A DNA stretch of 64,000 nt from Avena insularis. Its lineage: Eukaryota; Streptophyta; Magnoliopsida; Poales; Poaceae. This document shows, in pieces, positions 11,343-21,235 of this stretch (position 1 is its first letter; each line of letters begins with the position of its first letter). A model generated the notes under the pieces. It searched no databases, was not told where the DNA came from, and saw only the letters and a list, made by a program, of their open reading frames with translations. The stretch lies in assembly GCA_023614405.1 (NCBI GenBank), contig CM042694.1, positions 133,739,711 through 133,803,710 of the forward strand. The letters run 5' to 3'. The translations under genes were made by a program, and so were the position numbers.

Positions 11343-11525
11343 GATGAGAAGATGACGTAGAGGAACAACCACGTCACCACCGCACACAGTACACACGTGC
11401 CCGTGTACGCCCGCTTTGGAATAAGACCAGTTCGACCCGGTCCGTATTGAACCAGAACCCACCCAGACCCGAGCGGAGAACCTGTTTTTCACTTCAATTC
11501 CACTTAAGCGGGGATACCGAAGCAA

Positions 11526-12469
11526 AGGTGATTGCAGAGACTAATTCCGCCATCGGGATCGGAGCTTGTTTGGGTCAGCCTTGGGACGCCACTAGGCTAT
11601 GAGTCTCGTGATCCAAATGGCAAGTCTTTTCTCAAAGCAATCACGAGGGAGGTTCCCCAGTATGTTTTACTTAAAAAAAATGGCTAACAGCTTACAGTTT
11701 ACATGATCGCCATTGTCGTGAGGGGAGGTATGACGCCATTTTTATTTTTATTTTGAACTTATCACGCCACTTGAGCAACAGCATTTTTTTTTATGAGACG
11801 GGTTCTCTAAACCGGTGCCACAAAGTTGAAAGCCCAACCCGGCCCGGCCCGTCCCGGCCCAGCTGCAAGCAACAAGAAGTGAGGAACAACAGCACATTCG
11901 AAAACCATCCAGCGACAACATCCTGCAGCGCGCAGGGGATTCCCAGATGGGCAGAGAATTTACAGCGCCGGTGCGAGGCAGGTGCGACCACCGGCGCAGA
12001 GGGGACCCTGGCTGGCGAGCATCTCACGCTTTTCTCATGGCCTGGACCTGGACCTGGAGCTGGAGGGGCCACGGGCGCCTGCCGGCTTGAACAGCGCAAA
12101 CGGACACCGGCTGGAATCAAACCGGCCGGCCACCACCGCCGCTTCCGGAGCCCACCATGTGGATTTCGTCTCGCAGATTGCTCAAGTACCGCGCGCCCTC
12201 GTCGTTGTGCCGCCCATGGTCCCCAACCAGATCTGGGACTTCATTCATATTTCATTCCGTCCCTGATGAATCTGCCGAGCATGTGCCTTCCCCCGCCGGG
12301 ATCGAATTTTCGAAACAGGCCGCACCGAGCCACCGCCGGGATCCACCTCCCGGACGGAGTCACGGTGATACAGACCATGCCTAATAGGTGGACACAATCT
12401 TCGCCTTTAGTCAAGTTCCCGGCCGTCTTCATTTTTCAATAAGAAAACCACATGTGACATGGTAATATA
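11526..12469. other. GC-rich intergenic stretch, no gene recognised
   Basis: Long open frames exist on both strands (for example 229 codons at 11753-12442 plus, 109 at 11791-12120 minus) but they are caused by high GC content and have no recognisable domain, splice context or promoter. A run of A near 11673 may be an old retroposon tail. Confidence 0.35.
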
Positions 12470-12471
12470 TA

Positions 12472-12533
12472 CTCCCTCCGTTTCAAAATATAAGATGGTT
12501 TAGGTTCGTGAAAAAAATGCATCTAGGAGGGAG
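12472..12533. mobile_element. Stowaway MITE, internally deleted (62 bp)
   Basis: Starts CTCCCTCCGTTTCAAAATA and ends AGGAGGGAG, flanked by TA at 12470-12471 and 12534-12535. Only the two tips and a little interior remain. The left arm lacks its pairing partner. Confidence 0.75.
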
Positions 12534-12594
12534 TAATCATCATGTTCCACGAAGGAAGATGTTCACACCTCACTCTGCGATATTTATTAATTTA

Positions 12595-12650
12595 GTCCCT
12601 CCGATTTACACAATACTTGTCATAATTGTAGTTCAAACTTAAACTAGGAT
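12595..12650. mobile_element. truncated Stowaway remnant
   Basis: The segment 'ccctccgatttacacaatac' followed by 'ttgtagttcaaacttaaact' matches the left arm of a common Stowaway type. The right arm is absent. Confidence 0.45.
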
Positions 12651-13552
12651 GACCACGCAAGGTGGCTTGTGGACGACGCGGAGAAGTTGCGCTCGTCTAC
12701 TCGCTGCCCTCCGAGGCCACGCCATCTCCTCTGTCGGCCATGATTGCGCTAGATCTAAGTTAGGCGAGATCTGATCTAGGCGTGCTCGTTCCTAAGCTTT
12801 GGTGGCTCATCGACGTGAGTTAGGGCGCCGGGGTGGCAGCCTCGGAAGGTGGACTGCGCGACCAGCTCTCTGACGAGCGGCGTTGCAATAATGATGGTTC
12901 TCTCCATGGTTGTGTGGACGGTGAGGAGCGAGCGGCGGGTAATCCGGGTGTTGGCGACACTTCGACAAAGGTGGACCCCTGATCGCTTCTTGGAAGCATG
13001 GCTTGATGACAACAGGTTGCTCTGAGGTACCGGGTGGTGGTGCGAAGGTTTTGCCGACCAAAAGCCCAGCACTCCGCCGCCAGCGGGTGTCGGTTACCAT
13101 TCCCCACCTCATGGCTCCAGGTGAAAACTCGTGACCGTCTCGGTCTCAACAATGACGGCGTGTTAAGTCGTCACTGTGTAGCTCCGGTACCTCTTGGCCT
13201 TGTTCCGGTGTCATCGATGGGCAAGTTCGGATCCCGTCTCGAGGCACTTCGATATTGGCGTGGGGCATTCCCGGTGATCTCCTGTCTTATACACGTGCAT
13301 ATGTCTTCACCACTCTCTGTCCTCGTTATCTGCTGGTTGGATTGACGCTCCACGGCCCGGAGCGAGAGGGGAGCGAGAGGGCAGGTGGTGGCACCTCTAG
13401 CTAGTAGTCTTCAGTACTTCAGTCGGATGTGGCTAACTCCTATACTTTTGTTTATCTTTGATCTGCTTTATAAAAAGGTTCCTCATCACTTTTTATCTTT
13501 ATTTATAATAAAGTGGGGTGAAAGTCTCTTTCGAGGAGTGTAGCTCTCTCAT

Positions 13553-13594
<42 letters not shown>
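12651..13594 (+). mobile_element. possible LINE 3' region ending in a (TA)n tract
   Basis: The sequence 'tttataataaagtggggtg' with 'aaagtctctttc' at about 13500-13533 resembles the conserved 3' untranslated end of grass LINEs, and is followed by a simple-sequence tail of about 20 TA units (13555-13594). The preceding ~850 bp are GC-rich without an intact frame. No reverse transcriptase motif was recognised, so this would be a 5'-truncated copy. No target duplication was identified. Confidence 0.35.
13555..13594. repeat. (TA)n microsatellite
   Basis: About 20 uninterrupted TA units. Likely highly length-variable between individuals. Confidence 0.95.
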
Positions 13595-13596
<2 letters not shown>

Positions 13597-14369
13597 ACCA
13601 CAATGTGTTAGTACATCCTACAAGAATGAAAACCAAAAAAATATGCCACCATCATCAAAGATGATATAAGATCTTCACCGCCACCGGTGGAAATCCAGCT
13701 CTGCCTCATCCGTTCAACGCCACACGTCAGGAAATTTATATGCCTTAGCTTTGCAGGACATGTAAATCACCAAGGCTGCCACCATATTCTAACCGCTATA
13801 AAATCACACTACCTCACTCGCTGATGACGATGATGATCAGCCTCCAGCTCAAGAGGGAATCAGGGAACCCGCTTTACCTGGATAGAGCCAGCGTCGACCA
13901 GCTAGTGCCAATCGGCAGCTTTGTCTCTACCGATCCAGCAAAGAATCTTGATCCCAGACCCCAGAGCATATATTCCTGGACACCTAATGAACCACTGTCC
14001 AGTCTTTTTCGCCCACAAAAGAACAAAATTGGAGGGACCTAATGCCAGCTTTAGCTGCTAAAAGTATATGATGATTGTCCGAGTCACAAAATGTACATAG
14101 TTTGGGTCAAATCATGCCAACGGTGAAGACAGGCCATGTCTGGAAATGCGACTTTTGAGATGATAAAACCTCAAAACTAATCGAAAGTTGCTTGAATCCA
14201 CTAAAGTTATTGGTGAAAGGGAGACCTATTGAGTTGCCTACAGACTAGATCAATCAGTTGTCCAAGAGTAGCACGACTAAAAATAGGGATTTGTTTGTTT
14301 AACGGTATGATTTCTACTTACTGGATTTACTAAGTATAGCATCGCAGGTTAAGGCAACATCCATTTGAA
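13595..14369. other. no gene recognised
   Basis: A plus-strand TATAAA at about 13797 precedes an ATG at 13824 with a 72-codon frame, but the spacing (~25 bp) is too short for a normal leader and the protein is not recognised. The rest is non-coding. Confidence 0.35.
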
Positions 14370-15733
14370 AAGGAAATCCACGTACACAACAACAATCAGA
14401 GCGTAGGCCGCCAATTCAACCCAGAGAAAACACTGTTGGACTGGGCAATTGGCATACAAAATAACGAAAACTCCAATCTGAACTTGGCATACAAACGAAG
14501 AATCATTTCGGATTCAACATATGGTCACAGCTTAAGTCAAGTTACACAGGTTGACAGCACAACAAAATCACTTTGGATCCGACTGGCTTACCATCGCAGT
14601 ACACACCGTCACAATACACAAGCTTGACAGCATTAGAAAAATTCGTTTGTGTGGCAAGCTAGTATGTAACTGTTCACAAGACCAGATTGTAGGCTCATTA
14701 CTCATAGTACAACAAATGATCCAAGATTACAATTGAAATTTCAATTTCGTTTCCTACAGGAATCATTGGCACTTTGGAGCTGAGCACCACGACCAGTAGA
14801 CACAGGGTCCATACTTGTAGAGTTAAGATCGTCAGAGCCTCAAGTTCCTGAGTGAGAACAGTAGTTGTTAATGACTAATGAAACATCCACGGAGCAGCGG
14901 TAAACAAATTGTTCAGAACTTGCAAATAGAAAAGAGGGATACTGGTTAAAACTGCACCTTACAGCTCTCCTAAAACAATTCACAGATGGGATCGACAAGG
15001 TCCCAAGTTGCAGAGAAATCAAGCATAACTTATCTTTAGTCGCACCAGAAATCAGACCTTACCGCAATCATCATCAGTGCACAAGCTAGCTGAAGAATTA
15101 GGGAAATTCTAGTACACAGATATCTTAGAAGCAACATACAGTACTGAATTTTGACAAGAGAACAGAACCAGGCCACAGCTTACTGGTTTCAGTTTTCTGG
15201 AATTAGCATCTGCCTGAAGGCCTTTCAGGGACGAATACAGCAGGTGTGCTAAATAAAGTATATGCAGGCATCAAAAGCACGCACCTGCAGCTCATGCATC
15301 CTACCAAAACAAGTCCATCGTAATTCCCAGTATCCTGCAGAGATACGGCACTAGTACTACTAGTGGTAACATCTACATCAATAAATGTTCTCCACAGACA
15401 GTTCAATCAGGGCAAATAATGAATCTACAACTACCCCATACCAATAACCTGGCCGTGCTCTAAAGCAAAATTCGCATCATGAATTACAGACCCTACTACT
15501 ATCCATAAGGGTCAAACAGCCTAACCCTGGTACCAGACAACATAATTTCGGGGCCGAATTTAATACAAGATAATCAAGCATGGAAAAGATTAGATCTTAT
15601 ACAGCTTGGCAAACACCACGTCACCCAATTCCGCCAGGACGAACTCGCGACGGAACAAGGCGCCGGATCTAGACAGATCTAGCGAATTCCTAAATCGGCG
15701 GCAGGGATCAGCGCCGGAAAAGAAGAACGCGCG

Positions 15734-15753
15734 TACATACATACATACATACA
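15734..15753. repeat. (TACA)n microsatellite
   Basis: Five tandem TACA/CATA units inside the first intron of the minus-strand unit. Confidence 0.8.
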
Positions 15754-16119
15754 GAGTCTGGACTTCAAATCGCACCGACCAGATCAATCACATACCCTCG
15801 GACCGATCGATCGAAGTAACCAAAGGAAACGGCAGCAGCGGAGCGTCAATTCGGAAGCCGCGGCGACGGCGGGCGGCAGGCGGCGGGCGAAGGAAGGGTT
15901 GCTGCGCCGTCTCCGATTCACTTGGTGCAACGCGGGATCCGGCCCGACGGGGCGGGCGGAGGGTCCCGATCTGCACCAAGCGAGCCCGAGGCGGCGGCGG
16001 CGTGGGGAGAGGTAGATCCCGATGTGGCGCGGCGGTGGACTTTGGGAGGAGGAAGGAGGAGCGTACAAACTACGGCGACTGGTCGCTGCGTGGAAGGTAA
16101 GGGGAGGGAGAGGCCCGGG

Positions 16120-16125
16120 TTTTAT
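16120..16125 (-). promoter_or_regulatory. TATA box, promoter copy 1
   Basis: TATAAA on the minus strand within 'ccccagctataaaaccc'. It directs transcription leftwards into the GC-rich first exon. Homologous TATA boxes lie at 16941-16946 and 21982-21987 in the duplicated copies. Confidence 0.6.
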
Positions 16126-16829
16126 AGCTGGGGAGGGTGGGGATTCGAGAGAGCATATTAGGGCGGGGGAGGTGGGCCCAAGCGAACAGAAAAAGCATGT
16201 GCCGCTCTCCTCTCCTCTCAGCCGCTCCTCTGTTCCGGTCAGACGGTCTAGGGCTAGGGGAGGGGATTTTTTTTCCTTTTCCAGAGATTTGATGGTATTT
16301 TGTTTCCCCTTGTGTCTTCTATGATTCCTTCTTTTTCATGGTGGGCTGGAGTGGATTGATTCTGTTTTATCAACAAGTAATTTTCGTTTTTAATATCCTT
16401 GTTGAATCTTTGATTACTTATATGAAAGCCAAAAGGAAATCTCAGAAGAAAATTTTCGAAAGTAAATCTTCTAGCTGTCAATGCATGGTACTCATAAACG
16501 AAAGGGGATTTCATGCGCACTTTGTCGCCGTGGGTGGTCATAAACGTCGATGCATCGAGTGATCTTTCACAAGTCGATGTCCTATCTAGCCCACCATGCT
16601 GGCAATTTTGGAGCGAGATGCGTCACATACCTATAAGGGCTTTTTACCAACTTCTTCGAGGAGTTTGAATCTTGATCCAATCGAAGCTAGGGGAAGATGA
16701 TGAGTCGCACAAGGGTATGTGGTGGTAACATCGCAGAGGAAGCTAAAGAGTTTGGTATGGTTTTGTTGCTAGCACCGAGGTTGGTAAGCAGAACGAATTA
16801 CAGTCTAGGTTTTCTAGGAGGGAGGAGGG

Positions 16830-17540
16830 ATCCCAAGGTGGCGGCGTGGAGGAGGAGGAGAGGGACATCCCAACGCGAGGTGTAGTAGTGGACTTTGGGA
16901 GGAGAAGCCTACGACAAGTACGGTTGAGGAGTAGTCGAGTTTTATAGCTAGGGAGGGTGGGGATTCGAGAGAGCATATTAGGGCAGGGAGAGGCGGGTCC
17001 CACCCACACAGAAGAAGCATGTGCCGCTCTCCTCTCCTCTTAGCCGCTCATATGTTCTAGTCCGTCGGTCTAGAGGTGGGAGAGAGAGATTTTTCATTTT
17101 TCAGAGATTTGGTAGTATTAGTTTGCTTCTTGTCTTTTATGATTCCTTCTATTTTATGGTGGGCGGAATGGACCGATTCTCTTATGTCAATAATTTATTT
17201 TTCTTTTTAATATTCATATTTGAATCAGTTGAATCGATTAGCTACATCGAAACCAAACAATCTTCAAATTGTGCACTTCACAATAAAAATAGGATTTTAT
17301 GTGTACCTTTGTGGCACAGTTGAGTCGTGACCTTGGTGAATCAAGCGGTCTTTAGGGTTCACCGTACACCTTTAAGGATGTGCAACATCTCCAAGGAGTT
17401 TGGATCTAGATCCATTCCAAATTGGAGGACACATGATGAGTTGCGAAAGGGGATCCTCGCTAACATGGCCAAAGAGGCTGATGGTAGTAGGTTTTGTTCG
17501 TAGCATTGAGATTTGCACGCACAAGAAATTATGAGCTAGG
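16830..17540 (-). repeat. promoter copy 2 (duplicate of 16010-16700)
   Basis: The block from 'tggactttgggaggag' through the TATA box at 16941-16946, 'agggtggggattcgagagag' and 'catgtgccgctctcctctcc' repeats promoter copy 1 and its upstream region with moderate divergence, about 821 bp to the right. The first-exon part is shorter and the gene body is missing. Confidence 0.75.
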
Positions 17541-17639
17541 TTTTTTAGCTAGAGAGAGTGTTGGTGACAGCGGGCCGGGGGAATAATGTGTAGTGCGATA
17601 TGGGGGATTAAGCAAGTACTAATATGAAATTTAGGATGA

Positions 17640-18060
17640 TGATAACTGTTGAATTTGATCAGAGGGTCATGTGGTATGCTCTCATATACTTGTTAGGGCT
17701 TTATATGAGTGACTTAGGGGGCGAGTTGTGTTCATTTAGAGGGTGGGATGGGAAATCAGGCAGGTACTTATAGTAGATTAAATATGACGAGAACGTTTGA
17801 TTTGATCGGAGGGTTATGCTATGTGCTCCTATACTTGTTAGGGATTTGTGAGTGGGTAAAGAGGCGGTGGAAGGTCATATGGAATGGGGAATGGGGAAGG
17901 TACTTATAGGACATTAAATATGAAGGTAAGTGTTGGATTGGACTAGGGTTATGTAGTATCCTCTACTATACTTGCTAGGTTTTTATGACTACCTAAGGGG
18001 CAACTGTGGATCATATCGGGCATGGGATGGGGGATTAGGCAGGTACTTAGGACATAAACA
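17640..18060. repeat. ~146-bp monomer triplet
   Basis: The core 'ctcctatacttgttaggg' recurs at about 17675, 17822 and 17965, i.e. spacing 147 and 143 bp. Each unit also carries 'gatttgatc', 'gggatggg' and 'ggtacttatagg'. Similar triplets or quadruplets occur at about 19349-19640, 20385-20680, 22720-23155 and 23900-24190. Confidence 0.75.
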
Positions 18061-18074
18061 TGCAGCAAAGCCAT

Positions 18075-18613
18075 TGTTAGGGATATGCATAATGGGTATC
18101 ACCATAGCATAACTCTATTCTGGCTAACCCGGGTAGCCCATAGTTGGTAGCAAAGCCTATGGCATGCTAGGAGGACCAGTTGGATGGATCCAGAAGGGAG
18201 GCCGATGCTAGATAAAGGAGGTTATGGTACCAACATAGATGAATTCGGAGCCCTGGAGTACAAGATATGAAGACTAGCTAGTATTAGTGTAGGACTCTGA
18301 AACATGTCTGGTATGAACTCTATCATGTAACCCTAGATTATGTTCTGGCGCCTTTATAAGTAAGACATACGGGAGCCTTTATGGCACAAGTAATAACAAC
18401 TCAACCTCGCACAACGAACCATACGATCTCTGTAACTCGGCGTATTGCCATTATAGTAATTTATAGCAGGAGTAGAATTCCTCCACCTTTGTGGGATGTG
18501 AATCTAGGTAAACTGTGTTACCTCATACCCGCCAACTCACTGCCTTACCCCACCTCTCTCTACACGCTCTGTGAGGAACCCTCCATAGCCTACTCGTCGA
18601 CAATACCACGACA
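18075..18613 (+). mobile_element. solo LTR, same family as 2259-2791
   Basis: Begins TGTTAGGGATAT and ends ATACCACGACA, 539 bp. Flanks are GCCAT (18070-18074) and ACCGT (18614-18618). The uninterrupted duplicate near 23125 reads GCCGT at this place, so the original 5-bp duplication was GCCGT with one later change in each copy. No internal domain accompanies it. Confidence 0.8.
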
Positions 18614-18619
18614 ACCGTC

Positions 18620-21235
18620 GATTTGATCCAATACTTATGTTGTATGCTCTCCTATACTTGTTAGGGTTTTAAATTGTTTACTAAGGTGTGATGTGGTAGG
18701 AAAATCATCGACACTTATTAACCGGTTCCACTCCTTTCCTCTCACATGTTACATTTTTATAAGTCATGATAATGTGGCAACCTTTGTTTTTATGTAATTA
18801 GGCGATGTACCATTTATATTTTGGTGATATGGAAAGAGAGATTTTCAAATCATTAGATAGTATCTACTAGGGCTAGAACATATCATAGAAAGCAACTCCT
18901 TCAAAGAAATTAAGGGAGAAAATATGAATTGTATACTCAAAATGACATGACTAGTCATCATCTTGAAAGAATCTTTTGCATATATATCAAATCCAAGTGT
19001 AGCGAACATTTTACTAGGAAGTATCAATCCCGTATTTTCTCACTATTGCCCAACTTTGGACACAGAATAATCTATGGTGTATGAGTGTGGAGACTTTATC
19101 ACACGCCAGGGGCTAACCTTTTGTTCACATGATTTTCCTAACTATTTCATTCAACCATGTATTATTAACCCATTTTTGAACTTTCCAATTAAAAAATAGA
19201 TGTCAGTGATAGTTTCGTAAATATTTCCCATAGAGTATTTTTCCTGAAAGCATCCCTATCTATTTTCTCACAAAGGAGAGACGTTTGAACTTTGTTCATA
19301 CCAAAAGCAAAACAAATCGAGCCTAACTTTTGAAGTTTCTCATGTATGGTATGCTCTTCTATACTTTCTAGTGTTTTATGAGTGGGTAAGGGACATGTGT
19401 ATCATTTAGAGTGTGGCATTGAGAATCGGGAAGGTACTTATATGACATTAAATATGACGATAGCCGTTAGATTTGATCCAAGGGTTATGTGGTATGCTCT
19501 CCTATACTTTCTAGGTTTGTCTGACTAGATAGGTGAGCGGCGATATGGATCATCTAGTGCGTGGGATGGGGGATCAAGAAGGTACTTATAGGATATTAAA
19601 GTTGACGAGAACCTTTGGATTTGATTAGAGTGTTATGTTGTATGCTCTCCTATACTTATTAGCCTTTGGTAAGTGGGTAAGGGGTGATGAGCCAATTATT
19701 ACTCATATTTACTAAGGTGGGACATGGTGATAAAACAATAGGGTCTTATTTTGACTAGTCTCACTCCTTTCCTCTCACATGCTATAGTTTTACAGGTCGG
19801 GTAATTGTCACAAACTTTGTTATTATGTACTTAGACAGTATACCATTTACCTTTTGGTGATAAATAAAAGGAGTTCAAAATAATTCGACAAAATCTAATA
19901 GGGCTAGAACATATCGTAGAAAGTAACTTCCTCTAAATAAATTAAGGCAGAAAAATACAAGATGTATACTTAAAATTATCATGAGTAGTCATTGTCTTGA
20001 AAGAAATTTTTGCACCTATATCAAATCCAAGTGTAGCTAATATTTTATTAGAAATGTCGATCGTTTATTTTCTCTCTTTTGTCCAACTTTGGAGATAAAA
20101 AAAATCTATAGTATACCTTGGGCGTGGATGCACCAAAGGATAACCTTTTATTCACATGATTTTCCTAACTATTTCGTTCAACCATGCATTACTAACCAAT
20201 TTTTGCACTTTCCAATCAAAAAAATATGCATGTTATAGTTTCATAATTATATCCCACGGAGTATTTTACCTTGAAGGATGCCTATCAATTTTATTGAAAA
20301 GGACAAATTAATAGATTATACATTGTTCAAACCAAAAGTGAAAAAAACAGAGCCTAATGTTTGAAGTTTATCATATGTGGCAAGATCCTATGCTTGTTAG
20401 GGTTTTGTGACTATGTAAAGGGCGACATCGGTGGATCATCTAGAGAGTGAGATGGGGAATCCGGAAGGTACTTATAGGACATCAATGATGACAAGAAATT
20501 TTGTATTTGATCTGAGTGTTATGCGATATTCTCTCCTATACTTTCTACTAGGGTTTTGTGAGTAAGTAAGTGGGCGGCTGCACTGTATCATCTCGAGCGT
20601 AGGATGGGGATCAAACATGTACTTGTAGGTAATTAAAGGTGACGAAACCATTGGATTTGATCTGAAGGTTATGTTGTATGCTCTCATATACTTGTTAGGG
20701 TTTTTAAGTGGGTAAGGGGACAATGGCGACCATCCATTGACTATTGTTTACTGAGGTGGGACGTGGTTAGAAAATCACCGGGTCTTATTGTGACTAGTCT
20801 CATGCTTTTCCTCTCACCTGTTAGTGTCTGAGTAAATGTGTTATCCTTTGATATTATGTAAGTAGACAAGGTACAATTTATCATTTTGTGATCCAGAAAG
20901 AGAGACTACAAAATCATTGGACAAAATCCATTTGGGCTAGAACATATCATCGAAATTCGAAAGCAACTCCATCAAAAGAAATAAAGGAAGAAAATACAGA
21001 TTGTATACTTAAAAGGATCATAATATACATCGTATTGAAAGCAACTTTTGCACCTTTATGAAATCCAAGTGTAGCTAACATTTACAAGGAAGTGGCAATC
21101 GCTTATTTTTGTTTCCCAACTTTCGACACAAAAGAATCTATAGTATAGCTTGGGCATGGAGACTTTCTCACACACCAAAGGATGAACTTTATTCACATGA
21201 TTTTCCTAACTACTTCGCTGAACCATGAATTACTA
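18620..21235. repeat. ~1.03-kb higher-order repeat units
   Basis: The junction of monomer to spacer (for example 'atacttgttagggtttt' followed by a tract ending 'cctttcctctcacatg') recurs at about 18640, 19640 and 20680, and again at 23155 and 49220. Each unit is roughly three monomers plus a ~710-bp spacer. Spacers include 'caaatccaagtgtagc' and 'gattttcctaactatttcg'. Non-coding. Confidence 0.7.

Larger units (their letters stand above)
7838..11525. mobile_element. candidate Mutator-like element (MULE) with FAR1 gene remnant and a second gene fragment
   Basis: The left end TTGCTTTGGTATCCCC and the right end (reverse complement) TTGCTTCGGTATCCCC are inverted repeats, and a further shared block GGGTCTGGGTGG lies 30-60 bp inside each end. 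Between them a FAR1-domain gene remnant (plus strand, 8355-9290) runs inward from the left end, and a gene-like first exon (minus strand, 10830-11151) with its own TATA box runs inward from the right end. FAR1 DNA-binding domains occur in MULE transposases of the FAR1/Jittery type, and convergent genes driven from each end are seen in MuDR. I found no convincing 9-bp target duplication, so exact limits are uncertain. Confidence 0.5.
14370..16125 (-). ncRNA. minus-strand transcription unit with promoter and introns, no long ORF (broken gene or long non-coding RNA)
   Basis: A minus-strand TATA box (16125-16120) is followed by a GC-rich first exon to about 15798 that holds no ATG-initiated frame worth noting and ends at a donor GAGG|GTATGT. 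A long T-rich intron-like stretch follows. A possible 50-nt exon at 15334-15285 (CTCTGCAG| ... AGCTGCAG|GTGCGT) would encode DTGNYDGLVLVGCMSC, reminiscent of plant small zinc-binding proteins with 'LVLVGCxxC', but the CPxC partner expected downstream is absent. Another acceptor-like site is near 14850. The layout resembles a real grass gene with an intron in its leader; its coding part is either eroded or never existed. Confidence 0.35.
16200..21235. repeat. large duplicated block, copy D1
   Basis: This ~5-kb block is repeated, diverged but colinear, at 21236-24267 continuing at 49221-50390. It contains promoter-like segments, triplets of a ~146-bp monomer built around 'tatgctctcctatacttgtt', and ~0.7-kb spacers holding 'cctctcacatgttacatttt' and 'ggctagaacatatcat'. 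It also contains a solo LTR (18075-18613) that D2 lacks at the matching place (~23125), so the LTR entered after the duplication. No protein-coding frame is supported. Confidence 0.8.

Noticed and set aside
7831..11534. 9-bp target duplication around the MULE
   Set aside because: Flanks agree at only about half of the positions for any placement of the ends.
11753..12442. 229-codon plus-strand open frame
   Set aside because: It lies in GC-rich sequence with open frames on both strands, has low-complexity Pro/Gly/Arg composition, and no domain, promoter or splice context.
15606..16100. 164-codon plus-strand frame
   Set aside because: Antisense to the GC-rich first exon of the minus-strand unit; Arg/Gly-rich by composition only.
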